A stretch of DNA of 64,000 nt. Origin: CAIQQQ01 sp037445025 (GTDB lineage: Bacteria; Pseudomonadota; Alphaproteobacteria; Acetobacterales; Acetobacteraceae). Below the pieces are notes generated by a model. That model made no database searches, was not told where the DNA came from, and worked only from the letters and a program-made list of their open reading frames with translations. Location of the stretch: positions 1 to 64,000 of the forward strand of contig JBBILI010000003.1 of NCBI GenBank assembly GCA_037445025.1. Direction: 5' to 3'. Both the position numbers and the translations under genes were made by a program. Below are positions 1-9,333 of this stretch, in pieces (the stretch's first letter is position 1; each line of letters opens with the position of its first letter).

Positions 1-153
1 CTTGGGCGGCTTCTCAAACCGGGCCAGCCGGGACTCCAATTCCGCGATCCGCGCGAGTGCTGCTTCCAACTGGCCAACAAGCGGCAGCAGAGACAGGATC
101 AGCGCGTCCTTCTCGGCGACCGTCAGCTTGGTGAGATCGATCTTGGGTGCCAC
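1..153 (-). CDS. IS66 family transposase, N-terminal 51 residues (runs off window)
   Basis: The reading frame starts at a GTG (151-153 on the minus strand) with MAPKIDLTKLTVAEKDALIL and continues through a leucine/alanine-rich coiled-coil segment to RFEKPPK at the window edge. This opening is typical of IS66 transposases (TnpC), where the N-terminal helical region precedes a zinc-binding domain and the DDE catalytic domain. Only the helical region is visible here. The product would act in DNA transposition. The frame is fully open to base 1, so the copy may be intact beyond the window. Confidence 0.85.
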   Translation of the reverse strand, partial: MAPKIDLTKLTVAEKDALILSLLPLVGQLEAALARIAELESRLARFEKPPK

Positions 154-262
154 CCCGATGTTGAATCGAATCGCCCGTGATCGCGTCAACTCCCTTCGTG
201 GTCACCCCGGATGTGGAGGCCCAAACCGCCACAGGCTACCCACGTGAGCAATTACTCTCAAT
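1..262 (-). mobile_element. IS66-family insertion sequence, end of element (partial)
   Basis: The window starts inside an IS66-type element. It contains the first 51 codons of the transposase on the minus strand plus the non-coding tip. The tip runs to about 240-262, where glycoside hydrolase coding sequence begins, so the element sits directly against the 5' end of that gene. The exact terminal inverted repeat and target duplication cannot be confirmed because the other end lies outside the window. IS66 elements of this subgroup often carry only the large transposase. Confidence 0.6.
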
Positions 263-266
263 CAAA

Positions 267-2189
267 ATGCCGGGAATTTCTCTCAATCGCTACCATCTGA
301 GCTATGATGATGAATTCAGCAACCCAACAACTTTCAAGACATCCGCTGATGGAAGTACAGGATATCGCAATTCGTATTTCTTCGGTCGGACCATAGCGGG
401 CAATTCCGAGGCGGAATACTATGTCGACCCGAACAACGGCCTGACCGCCGGCCCCAATCCGTTCGCGGTCTCCGGCGGCGCGCTCACCATCACCGCGCAG
501 CCGACGCGCCCGGGCCAGCAGGCCGACGGACTGGCCTATACCTCCGGCATGATCAGCACGGATGGCAGCTTCTCGCAGAACCAGGGCTATTTCGAGATAC
601 GCGCCATGACGCCGAATGTGGCAGGGTTCTGGCCCGCATTCTGCACGCTGCCGGATGGCACCGGCGGCTATCCGGAGCTCGACGTGCTGGAACAGCCGAA
701 CCTCGGCTCGTCTGGGCAATACTGGTCGTACGCCAATTTCAGCAGCACAGACAAGGGCGGCGGCTTCAACGAGGCCAATGTGGATCTGTCCAAGGGCTAT
801 CACACCTACGGGCTGCTGTGGACCGCGACCACCATCACCTAGTACCTCGACGGTCTTCAGGTCGGCGGGCCGGTGGCGGTGCCCGCGACCTATACCCAGA
901 AGATGTACATGATCGCCAATCTCGCCGTGGGCGGGGCCGGCAGCTGGCCGGCCCCGCCCACCGGCGCCACCACCGCGTCCTATTCGATCGATTACATCCG
1001 GGCCTATTCCGCCGATCCGACCGTTGCCGCCGTCGCCCTGCAGCCGATCTCGTCGCCGGACGGCGTCAACACCACGCCCAGCTACACCACCCCGGCCATC
1101 CCCGCCGCGCCAGTGATCGGCACCGAGCCGGACGTGCTGGTTCTGAACATCTCGGAAGACGCCTACCAGGGCGACGTGCATTTCACGATCAGCATCGACG
1201 GTGTGCAGCAAGGCGGCGTGATGATCGCGCAGGCCGACCACAGCGCGGGCCAAACGCAGGCCTTCACCATCGACGGGGCGTTCCGCGGCGCCACGCATAT
1301 CGTCACCGTGAGCGATCTCAACGCGGTGACGGGAACCACCGGCTTCGTCCGCAACCTCTATGTCACCGGCACCTCCCTGAACGGCACAGCCATCCCCGCC
1401 GGCACACTGTCGCTTGCCACTGCCGGCGCGCAGAGCTTCGTCATTCCGCTGCAGCCCATCACCGTCATAGGCACCGGTGCCGACACGCTGGCGCTCACCG
1501 TCAGCGAGGATGCGTATCTCGTCGACGCCCGGTTCACCGTCTCGGTCAACGGCGTGCAGCAAGGCGGCACGCTCGTTGCGACCGCGGCCAATGCCGCGCC
1601 CTACACCCCGCTGCCCGCCCAGTCGCAGGTGTTCGACATCCTGGGCAGCTTCGCCGGCACCAACGTCGTCACCGTCAATTTCCTCAATGACCTCTATGGC
1701 GGCTCGGCAGCCTCCGACCGCAACCTCTACGTGCAGGGCGCGACCATCAACGGGACCGCGATCACCGGCGGTGTGCTCGCCGCAAAATCCGGCGGGCCGC
1801 AATCGTTCAGCTTCACCGAACCCACCGCGCCGATCACCACGACAACGACAGGCGCCGGTGCGACACTCATCCTGAACCTCTCGGAGGACGCCTATCTCGG
1901 CGACGCGCAGTTCAGCGTGACGGTGGACGGCAAGCCGCTTGGCATGGCGCAGGCTGTGACCACGCTGCACGCCAGCAGCACCTCGCAGGCGTTCGACTTC
2001 GCGGACGCGCGGAGCACCGGCACGCACGATGTCGCCGTGTCGTTCCTCAATGATCTTTATGGCGGAGCGCCCGCGCTCGACCGCAACCTCTACATCGACA
2101 GCGCCAGTGTCGGTGGAATCGTGGCGTCCGCGGCGCCGTTCACGCTGCTGTCCACCGGAACCCATCATTTCGCTGTGGTGATCCCCTGA
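267..2189 (+). pseudogene. GH16 family glycoside hydrolase with three CBM60-like domains, interrupted by an amber codon
   Basis: The likely start ATG is at 267, and no ribosome-binding site is visible because IS66 sequence lies immediately upstream. Residues about 1-250 form a GH16 (laminarinase/lichenase-type) jelly roll, with the catalytic signature ELDVLE at residues 137-142 (nucleophile Glu137, acid/base Glu142). Three repeats follow (about residues 288-393, 402-516 and 530-640). Each begins near 'L.VSEDAY.GDA.F.V.VDG', resembling Ca-dependent xylan-binding modules of CBM60 type. Codon 192 (840-842) is TAG and interrupts 'TTIT*YLDG'. The family consensus there is ITWYLDG, so a TGG to TAG change is likely. 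The rest of the frame is open to the stop at 2187-2189. The enzyme would normally be secreted to cut beta-glucans. No signal peptide remains, so the original 5' end may have been lost to the IS. Confidence 0.85.
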
Positions 2190-2394
2190 CATCCGGATGA
2201 TCGACCGGCGTGGCGCACCGGAGATTCCGCGCGTCCTGCCGCCTGGCATCGCCATCTTGAAGCGGCAGCCGTCCCCTTCGCGGCGCCAACCTGTCTTCCC
2301 GACGCAATCGTGTTCGACGAACGCCTGTGAATCGGCGGTGCGGCCGCTTATTTGACCTCGGGCGATAACCCATCAATGCTTCAAAGGAGCCTGC

Positions 2395-4350
2395 ATCAGC
2401 GATCTCGCCCCCCCGCGGAAAGGCCGCCTTCGTGCGTTGCGGATTGTGGCCGGCGTCGTGCTGGTGCTCCTGGTGCTCGGGTTTGTATGGGACTGGAACT
2501 GGTTCCACGGCCTCGCAGAGTCGCGCGCAACGGCTTGGATAGGCCGCACTGTGCAGATCCGCCGGCTTGAGGTGCGCCTCGGCCTCGTCACGACAGTCGT
2601 TCTGCATGACGTGCATATCGCCAACCCTTCGGGGTTTGACCCAGATGCAGCCGAATTCGCGGTGATCCCGTCGCTGCGTGTGGATCTGAACGCCGGGACC
2701 TATCTGCGGACAGGCCGGCTTGCGCTGCCGTTGGTGCAGGTGGAGTCACCGGTGATCTCCCTGCTCCAGGCAGCGGACGGCCGCAACAACTGGACCATCA
2801 CGGCCCCGGCCCCGGCCCCGGCCCCGGCCACTGGCGCGAACGGCCCGGCGGGTGCGACAGATGTCACGATCGGCGATGTGACGATCAACGACGGGCAGGC
2901 CCGGATCGTCGCACCGCTGTCCGGCACCGATCTGGCCATGCGCATCGCCACCGGCGACGCGGCGCCGCGCAGCATCATCGTCGATGCCAAGGGCACCCAT
3001 GCGCATCAACCGATCACCGCCCACCTCGTCGGCGGCGCGTTGCTGTCGCTGCGCGACGCAGCCCCGTACCCGATCGCGCTGGACCTGGCGAACGGCGACA
3101 CCAAGGTCAGCCTGAAAGGCACGCTGCGCGATCCGCTGGCGCTGGCGGGGGCCGACATCGATCTGCTGCTGACCGGGCAGGACATGGCGGCATTGTTTCC
3201 GCTGACCGGCATCCCGATCCCGACCACGCCGCCCTACCGGCTCGCCGGCAAGCTCGATTTCGGTGCCGGGGTGATCCGGTTCAGCAGCATCGTCGGCCGC
3301 ATCGGCAGCAGCGACCTCGCCGGCAGCCTCACCGTCGACCCCAGGCCCGCCCGCCCGGTGCTGAGCGGCAGCCTGGTGTCGAAATCCGTGGACATGCAGG
3401 ATCTCGGCGGCTTCGTCGGCTCCATGCCCGGGCGCACCACCACGCCGGGGCAGACCCCGGAACAGCTGGCGCTGGTGCGCCGTGCCGAGGCCAGCGCGCA
3501 ACTGCTGCCCAACACACCCATTGCGGTGCCGCGCCTGCGCAGCGCCGACGTTCACATCACCTATCGCGGCGAGCACATCATCGGCCACAACATCCCGTTC
3601 GACTCGCTGGACGGCAAGCTCGACATCGTGGACGGGCACATCCATCTCGAGCCCGCGCATGTCACGGTCGGCGGCGGCCAGGTGACGGCGACGGTCGACC
3701 TCAACCCGAACGGCGACACGCTGGCCGCCGCGTTCGACGCGAAGATCGAACATATCGATATCGGCCGCATCCTGAAATCGGCCGGCCTCGGCTCCGGGCG
3801 CGGCGTGATCGACGGCAGCATCCGTCTGAAGGGCAGCGGCACGTCGCTGGCGGCCATCGTCGGCCACGGCGATGGCAGCCTGTCGCTGAACATGTCGCGT
3901 GCCGGCGACGTCAACGCCCTGCTGCTGGATCTGTCCGGCCTGCAGCTCGGCCGCGCCGTGCTGTCTGCTCTTGGGATCCCCAACAAAGAGTTGCTACGGT
4001 GCGTCATTGTCGAGGCCCCGATGCGCCAGGGGGTGGCGACGACAACACGGCTGGTGATCGACACCAGCGCGCATATCGTCACCGGCCACGCGCGTGCCGA
4101 TTTCGCGCGCGAGGTGCTGGACATGCATCTGCGCACCGACGCCAAGCGTTTCACGATCGGCTCGCTGAGCACGCCGATCCGGATCTCCGGGCCGTTCAAG
4201 GATCTCAGCGTCGGCCCGGAGGTTGGCGAACTGGCAGTGCGCGGCGGCGCCGCCGTGGGTCTCGGCCTGCTGTTCCCGCCGGCCGCCCTGCTGCCCACCA
4301 TCCAGTTCGGTGTCGGCGACACGTCGCCATGCCACACGCCGAGGCCGTGA
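2395..4350 (+). CDS. AsmA family protein
   Basis: The product is a large AsmA-like protein, about 651 aa if read from 2395. It has one N-terminal membrane helix (VAGVVLVLLVLGFVW) followed by a long repeat-rich periplasmic domain and a conserved C-terminal section ending GVGDTSPCHTP. AsmA-family proteins span the periplasm and are linked to lipid transport between membranes. The start is odd: a good ribosome-binding site (AAAGGAG, 2383-2389) stands 5 bases before ATC at 2395, which would begin I/M-SDLAPPRKGRLRAL. The first standard start in frame is TTG at 2437, which has no ribosome-binding site and lies at the membrane helix. An ATG to ATC mutation, or rare use of ATC, best fits. The region 2190-2394 holds no other gene. 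Confidence 0.85.
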   Translation: MSDLAPPRKGRLRALRIVAGVVLVLLVLGFVWDWNWFHGLAESRATAWIGRTVQIRRLEVRLGLVTTVVLHDVHIANPSGFDPDAAEFAVIPSLRVDLNAGTYLRTGRLALPLVQVESPVISLLQAADGRNNWTITAPAPAPAPATGANGPAGATDVTIGDVTINDGQARIVAPLSGTDLAMRIATGDAAPRSIIVDAKGTHAHQPITAHLVGGALLSLRDAAPYPIALDLANGDTKVSLKGTLRDPLALAGADIDLLLTGQDMAALFPLTGIPIPTTPPYRLAGKLDFGAGVIRFSSIVGRIGSSDLAGSLTVDPRPARPVLSGSLVSKSVDMQDLGGFVGSMPGRTTTPGQTPEQLALVRRAEASAQLLPNTPIAVPRLRSADVHITYRGEHIIGHNIPFDSLDGKLDIVDGHIHLEPAHVTVGGGQVTATVDLNPNGDTLAAAFDAKIEHIDIGRILKSAGLGSGRGVIDGSIRLKGSGTSLAAIVGHGDGSLSLNMSRAGDVNALLLDLSGLQLGRAVLSALGIPNKELLRCVIVEAPMRQGVATTTRLVIDTSAHIVTGHARADFAREVLDMHLRTDAKRFTIGSLSTPIRISGPFKDLSVGPEVGELAVRGGAAVGLGLLFPPAALLPTIQFGVGDTSPCHTPRP

Positions 4351-4374
4351 GGTCCTCGGCCGCGGGAATTCGGA

Positions 4375-5661
4375 TCAGGCAGCCCTGGCAGCCGCCCGCG
4401 CGGCCAGCTTCTCTTCCTCGGTCCAGACCTTGCGCTCGCGCTTCTGCGGCGGCCTGATCTCCTTGACCGGCCCGCCGCCCAGCACGGGCGGGCGCATCGT
4501 CGAGGTCTGTGCCGCTTCCGAATGCCATCTGTGATCGACCTGAACGGCCAGGGCGCTGCCGATCTCCCGCTCCACATCCCGCAGCCAGGCGCGCTGCTCG
4601 GCATCGCACAGCGTGATGGCGAAGCCGCTGCGCCCGGCACGGCCGGTGCGGCCGATGCGATGGACATAGCTCTCCGGCAGGCTCGGCAGGTCGTGGTTGA
4701 TCACATGCGTCACGGTCTCAACGTCGATGCCCCGCGCCGCGATGTCGGTGGCGACCAGAACCTGCACGTTGCCGCTGCGGAACGCGTCCAGCGCGCGCTC
4801 CCGCTGGCCCTGCGACCTGTTGCCGTGCAGCACCTCGGCCGTGATGCCCGCCTCGGTGATGAAGGCGCAGACTTCGATGGCAATGTTCTTCTGGAGCGTG
4901 AAGACCACGGCCTGGCCGATCGCCGGATCCTGCAGCAGCGCCAGCAGCGCCGCCTTCTTGTCGGCCGCATCGACGAACATGACCGACTGCGCGATCCGGT
5001 CCACGGTGGTCGATGGCGGGGCGATCTCGACCTTCGCCGGATCGCACAGCAGGCTTTCGGCCAGCGCCACGATGGATTTCGGCATCGTGGCGGAAAACAG
5101 CAAGGTATGCCGATCCTTCGGCAGCGTGGCCACGATGCGCTCGATCGGCCTGGCAAAGCCCATATCGAGCATCTGGTCAGCCTCATCGAGCACCAGCGCC
5201 TCCAGCTGCGACAAATCGCACAGGCCCTGGTCGATCAGATCCAGCAAGCGCCCTGGCGCAGCCACGATGATGTCCACGCCCGCCTTGAGCGCGTTGACCT
5301 GGTGAAACTGGCTGACACCGCCGAAAACCGTCGTCACGCTGAGCGAGAGATGGCGACCGAAGCGCTCGAAGCCGTCTGCGATCTGTGACACCAGTTCGCG
5401 CGTCGGCGCCAGCACCAGAACCCGGGCACCGCCCTTGGGCGCCGGGCGGGGCGCCACGGACAGGTGATGCAGCAGCGGCAGCGCGAAGGCGGCGGTCTTG
5501 CCTGTGCCTGTCTGCGCCATGCCGAGCACGTCGCGGCCTTCCAGCAGCACCGGGATGGATTGGGCCTGTATCGGCGTCGGGGTGGCATAGCCTTCTTCGG
5601 CCAGTGCACGCAGCAAAGGCGGGGCCAGGCAGAGATCGGCGAACGTCATGGGCATGGACAA
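4375..5661 (-). CDS. rhlE: DEAD-box ATP-dependent RNA helicase, RhlE type
   Basis: The 428-aa protein carries every DEAD-box motif in order: Q motif (TPIQ, about 29-32), motif I AQTGTGKT (49-56), PTREL (86-90), DEAD (159-162), SAT, then ARGID and HRIGRTGRAG in the second RecA domain. The C-terminus is a short basic tail (KEIRPPQKRERKVW, then Ala-rich). RhlE helicases unwind short RNA duplexes and take part in ribosome assembly and RNA decay in the cytoplasm. The start is MSMPMTFADL; a second Met four residues on is possible. The gene converges on asmA with a 24-bp gap. It has no clear operon partner. Confidence 0.93.
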   Translation of the reverse strand: MSMPMTFADLCLAPPLLRALAEEGYATPTPIQAQSIPVLLEGRDVLGMAQTGTGKTAAFALPLLHHLSVAPRPAPKGGARVLVLAPTRELVSQIADGFERFGRHLSLSVTTVFGGVSQFHQVNALKAGVDIIVAAPGRLLDLIDQGLCDLSQLEALVLDEADQMLDMGFARPIERIVATLPKDRHTLLFSATMPKSIVALAESLLCDPAKVEIAPPSTTVDRIAQSVMFVDAADKKAALLALLQDPAIGQAVVFTLQKNIAIEVCAFITEAGITAEVLHGNRSQGQRERALDAFRSGNVQVLVATDIAARGIDVETVTHVINHDLPSLPESYVHRIGRTGRAGRSGFAITLCDAEQRAWLRDVEREIGSALAVQVDHRWHSEAAQTSTMRPPVLGGGPVKEIRPPQKRERKVWTEEEKLAARAAARAA

Positions 5662-5864
5662 GCGGCGCCTCCGGCGCTGAGTAAAGTTGCGCCGGATTGG
5701 GCTTCGCTGGTTCGTGGTCCGGAGTTCTACGGGCCATGTTGCACTGCGTCAACGCGGCGTGGAGGGCGCGATGGTGGGATTCCCGCCTTGCGTGGGTCTT
5801 TGCCACATCTGTGCTGGCTGCGCAACGAAGTCGGCCCCCTTCGCCACACGCTGGCACACGACCC

Positions 5865-5919
5865 CAGTCAGGCTCCAGTCAGGCTCCAGTCAGGCTCGGG
5901 TCAGGCCCGGGTCAGCACC
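5865..5919. repeat. Five tandem 11-bp repeats overlapping a gene 3' end
   Basis: Three exact copies of CAGTCAGGCTC (5865-5897) are followed by two diverged copies (GGGTCAGGCCC, GGGTCAGCACC). The array covers the stop codon of the FAD-linked oxidase remnant at 5901. It looks like local slippage amplification. The remainder of 5662-5864 shows nothing recognisable. Confidence 0.8.
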
Positions 5920-6722
5920 TTGCCGGTGTTGAGAATATCGTTCGGATCCAGCGCCGCCTTCAGCCGCGCCATCAGCGCCAGCTCCGCCGGCGTGCGCGAC
6001 AGATGCGGACAGGCCTTCTTCAGCAGGCCGATGCCATGCTCGGCCGAGATCGTGCCACCCGCAGCACCGATCGCGCCATACACCAGCCTGGAGATCTCGC
6101 CGCTGGGCTGCGCCTCCCCCGCAGACGGCACGTTGATCACCAGATGCAAATAGCTGTCACCGATATGGCCGTAGAACAGCGCGATCACGTCCGGCCAGCG
6201 AGCGGCCAGGTCTGCGCCCAGCCGCTCCGTGACATCGCCGGCGGCAGCGGTCGGCAGCCCGATGTCGAACGCGGTAAGCCTGCCCAGGACATTGCCGTAC
6301 TCGCTGACACTCTCGCGCACCGCCCACAATTCGCGCGCCTCGCGCTCCGAACCGGCCACCACGGCATCGGTCACAGCGCCCTGGTCCATCAGCCCCGCCA
6401 GACAGTCCTGCAGCAGCTCACGCTCGCGCCCGGCGTCGAAGCCGCTTGCCTCGATCACCACATACATGCCGTGTCGGTCGGCCAGCGGCCGGCGCAGGCC
6501 GGGCAGCGCACCCATCATGAAATCATAGAAGCCTGGCCACATCAGTTCGAACGAGGTCAGCGCCGGCCCTAGCGTGGCCCGCGCCGTCTGCAGCAGCGCC
6601 AGGGCCGCAGCAAAATCCGGGCAGCCGCAGAACGCGGTGCTGACACTGACCGGCCGCGCCTGCAGCTTCAGCATCGCGCGGGTGATCACCCCCAGCATGC
6701 CATCAGACCCAATGAACATCTG
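5901..6722 (-). pseudogene. FAD-linked oxidase (D-lactate dehydrogenase/glycolate oxidase type), C-terminal part only
   Basis: The recognisable frame begins at CQMFIGSDGMLGVITRA and runs 272 aa to KAALDPNDILNTGKVLTRA. This is the FAD-oxidase C-terminal (cap) domain of the GlcD/Dld family, including YGHIGDSYLHL, ISAEHGIGLLKK and the terminal DP..ILNPGK-like motif. The N-terminal FAD-binding (PCMH) domain, about 200 residues, is missing. Upstream of 6722 the frame runs at once into the AT-rich repeat at 6760, so the gene was truncated at or near that repeat. The intact family oxidises 2-hydroxy acids with electron transfer to the respiratory chain. This remnant should be inactive. Confidence 0.85.
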
Positions 6723-6759
6723 GCATGAGGACGGTGGATCAATACAAGAGAGGCAAGAT

Positions 6760-6870
6760 GTTCTTTTTTGAAAAAAGAACCAAAAAACTTTCAAACGCTG
6801 ATGTGGGATGTTGCGGAGAGACTCGCACCAGGGTTTGAAAGTCTTTTGCTTCTTTTTTTTCAGAAAAGAA
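6760..6870 (-). repeat. Two-hairpin repeat, copy A
   Basis: Hairpin 1 (6760-6780) has arms GTTCTTTTTT/AAAAAAGAAC. Hairpin 2 (6849-6870) has arms TTCTTTT/AAAAGAA. Between them a third stem pairs CAAAAaACTTTCAAAC (6781-6796) with GTTTGAAAGTcTTTTG (6833-6848), with a single mismatch. The loop contains GCGGAGAG. Read on the minus strand, hairpin 2 comes first, 26 bp after the livF stop. The other side borders the truncated oxidase. Confidence 0.88.
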
Positions 6871-6895
6871 TGCCTTTCTTACTTCAGACCGCCCA

Positions 6896-7603
6896 TTACA
6901 CGCGAAGCTGCTCTTCGATCACGCTGCGGGCGTCGCTGTCATGTGTCGATCCCGTTGCCACGATCGCGCCAAGCTTCAGCACGACGTACCGGTCCGCCAC
7001 CTGCAGCGCGAAGCGGACATGCTGCTCGACCAACAGTGTCGCCCGGCCATCCTGAACCGCTGCCTGGCGCAGGACCGTGGCGAGACGATCCACCACCGAG
7101 GGCTGCAGGCCCTCGGTCACTTCGTCCACCAGCAGCAGGCTGGGCGCGGTCATCAGCGCACGCGCGACCAGCAGCATCTTCTGCTCACCGCCGGACAATG
7201 TGCCCGCCTGCTGGGACAGGCGATCCACGAGAAAGGGAAACGCCGCCCGCACACGGTCAAGCGCCGCCGGAAGCTCCCGGTCATGCGCCAGGCCGAGCCG
7301 CAGATTGTCACGCACCGAAAGGTCCTGGAACAGCGCCCGCTCCTGTGGCGCATAGGCGACACGGTGGCGGGCGCGATGATGCACGGGTGCGCCGGCGATG
7401 TCGGTTCCACTCACCCGGATGCGGCCGGACTGGGGCTTCAGGTAGCCCATGACGGTGCGCAGCAGCGTGGACTTCCCCATGCCGTTCTTGCCGAGCAGGG
7501 CCAGCACCTCGCCCGGCCCCACCTGCAGCGACACGTCGCGCACCACCTGGGCGGCCCCGTAGCCGCTGGTCAGGCCCGCGATCTCCAGGGTCGGTGTGCT
7601 CAT
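6896..7603 (-). CDS. livF: Branched-chain-type ABC transporter ATP-binding protein LivF
   Basis: The 235-aa ATPase has Walker A LLGKNGMGKSTLL, signature LSGGEQKM and Walker B LLLVDEVTEGLQP, with the 'EVTEGLQP' form typical of LivF/UrtE. It is the last gene of the amide operon and overlaps the preceding livMG gene by ATGA (7600-7603), implying translational coupling. It would energise uptake of amides, urea or branched amino acids through LivH/LivM with the other ATPase domain. A UrtE-like role is possible, but the linked nitrilase and AmiC/AmiR point to amides or nitriles. Confidence 0.9.
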   Translation of the reverse strand: MSTPTLEIAGLTSGYGAAQVVRDVSLQVGPGEVLALLGKNGMGKSTLLRTVMGYLKPQSGRIRVSGTDIAGAPVHHRARHRVAYAPQERALFQDLSVRDNLRLGLAHDRELPAALDRVRAAFPFLVDRLSQQAGTLSGGEQKMLLVARALMTAPSLLLVDEVTEGLQPSVVDRLATVLRQAAVQDGRATLLVEQHVRFALQVADRYVVLKLGAIVATGSTHDSDARSVIEEQLRV

Positions 7604-9333
7604 GCGTGGGATGCTCCGGCATAGATCGTGCGCACCAGTTCGGAGCTGACGACCTCGGCCACCGTGCCGTCCAGCACCAGCCGGCCCTGGTGCAGCACCA
7701 CCACGCGGCTGGAGATTTCGCGCACGAAGTCCAGGTCGTGCTCCACCAGCAGCAGGCACAGGCCATGGGTGGTGGCAAGCTCGGTCAGCACACCGCCGAT
7801 GTGCCGACGCTCCTGCAGCGTAAGGCCCGCGGTGGGTTCGTCGAGCAGCACCACGCTCGGTTCCAGCGCCAGGACCATGGCCAGCTCCAGCGCCTGTTTC
7901 TGGCCGTGGGACAGCAGCGACGCCTGGGTGCCGAGCGCCCGGTCCAGCCCGGTGGCGCGCAGAATGGCCAGTGCTGCATCCGGCAGGGCGAGGGATCCGG
8001 CACTGCGCAAGGGTGACGGGAACGAGCGCCTGGCACGCGCCACGGCGAGGCATTCGGCCACGCTGAGCGTGTCGAACACGTTGGCGGTCTGGAACTTGCG
8101 GCCCAGGCCGAAGCCCACGCAGCGATGCGGCGGCAGCTTCGCGATATCGTGCCCGTTGATGGCGACGGTGCCGGCGCTGCGTTCGCTCCCATCGCTGAGG
8201 CAGCGCATCAGGGTGGTCTTGCCGGCCCCGTTCGGCCCGACCAGGCTGACCAGCTCGCCAGGACGGGCGGAGAAGGTGATGCCCTGCAACACCGACAGCG
8301 TGCCGAAGCTGCGCGCCACGTCCTGCAGGGCGATCGCGACATGGTCGGCCGAGGGCGCCGTCCGTGCGGGGGTGGCCGCCAGAACAGGGATCGTCGCCCG
8401 GCGTGGCCGCAGCAGCCGCAACCGCGCGGTCATGGCGGGGATCAGCCCCTGCGGAAGTGCCACGATCACCACGATGAACGCCACACCGAGCAGCAGCTTC
8501 CACAGGAACGGCAGGCTGCCGGACAGGTACGAGCTGGTGAGATCGATCAGCAAGGTGCCGAACACCGGCCCCAGCAAGGTGCCGCGACCGCCAAGCGCCA
8601 CCCAGATCACCAGCTCGGTGCCGAACACAAAGCCGGCCAGCTCCGGCGCCACCACGCCGCTTGACCCCGCATAGATCCAGCCGGCAACGGCGGCGACGCC
8701 GGCGGTGACGACCAGCAGAACGATGCGCAAACCGGCGGTGCGGAGGCCGAGATAGGCGCAGCGCGCCTCGTTGTCGCGCAGCGCCACCAGCACGCGGCCG
8801 GCATCGCTGCGCACGAAGATGAAGCCGGCCGTGGTGACAGCGACCAGGAACATGCCGGCCAGCATGAACCAGGACTCGATCGCAAGGTCCGGCACGTCGT
8901 AGCCGGTCAGGCCGCTCGACGAGCCTGTGAAGGTGCCGCCGGAGAACAGCAGCTGGGTCACCACCACCGGCACCACCAGCGAGACCACCGAGGCATAGAG
9001 CGGCGTGGAGCCATGATAGAACGACAGCCAGCCCTGCACGGCGGCGAGCAGCCCCGCGGCGCCGATGGCGCAGGCCAGCGAGAGGGCCACAATCTCCGGC
9101 GAAGCGCCGAATTCGTTGAAGCACAAGGCGGCCGCATAGGCACCGACGCCGAAGAATGCCGATTGGCCGAAGGTGAGGAAGCCGGTGTAGCCCCACAGCA
9201 GATCGACTGTCAGCGCCACGGCCGCGAACAGGAAGCTGCGGGTCAGGATGTTGACGGTGTAGGTGTCGAACAGGAAGGCAGACGCGATAATGGCCGCGAC
9301 GCACAGAACAGCCGCCAGGGCGATGCGGGTCAT
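7600..9333 (-). CDS. Fused ABC transporter permease/ATP-binding protein (LivM-LivG fusion)
   Basis: The single 577-aa frame joins a LivM-type membrane domain (about residues 1-310; includes GYTGFLTFGQSAFFGVGAY) to a LivG-type ATPase (about 340-577). The ATPase has Walker A LVGPNGAGKTTLM, signature LSHGQKQALE and Walker B VVLLDEPTAGL. The two parts are separate genes in E. coli liv; fused forms are known in alphaproteobacteria. It starts at ATG 9333, overlapping livH by ATGA, and ends overlapping livF by ATGA. In the inner membrane it would pair with LivH as the translocation channel. The linker (about 310-340) is Pro/Ala/Arg-rich and shows no break. Confidence 0.92.
   Translation of the reverse strand: MTRIALAAVLCVAAIIASAFLFDTYTVNILTRSFLFAAVALTVDLLWGYTGFLTFGQSAFFGVGAYAAALCFNEFGASPEIVALSLACAIGAAGLLAAVQGWLSFYHGSTPLYASVVSLVVPVVVTQLLFSGGTFTGSSSGLTGYDVPDLAIESWFMLAGMFLVAVTTAGFIFVRSDAGRVLVALRDNEARCAYLGLRTAGLRIVLLVVTAGVAAVAGWIYAGSSGVVAPELAGFVFGTELVIWVALGGRGTLLGPVFGTLLIDLTSSYLSGSLPFLWKLLLGVAFIVVIVALPQGLIPAMTARLRLLRPRRATIPVLAATPARTAPSADHVAIALQDVARSFGTLSVLQGITFSARPGELVSLVGPNGAGKTTLMRCLSDGSERSAGTVAINGHDIAKLPPHRCVGFGLGRKFQTANVFDTLSVAECLAVARARRSFPSPLRSAGSLALPDAALAILRATGLDRALGTQASLLSHGQKQALELAMVLALEPSVVLLDEPTAGLTLQERRHIGGVLTELATTHGLCLLLVEHDLDFVREISSRVVVLHQGRLVLDGTVAEVVSSELVRTIYAGASHA

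Noticed and set aside
258..2255. 665-codon minus-strand open frame opposite the GH16 gene
   Set aside because: Composition is Arg/Gly/His-rich with no family motif. It is a high-GC antisense shadow, and the plus strand has clear GH16 and CBM features.
6760..6870. Two-hairpin repeat as an ordinary Rho-independent terminator
   Set aside because: The outer hairpins are AT-rich and the long middle stem is not followed by a U-tract, so the classical terminator form is not met. A role in 3'-end formation by another mechanism stays open.
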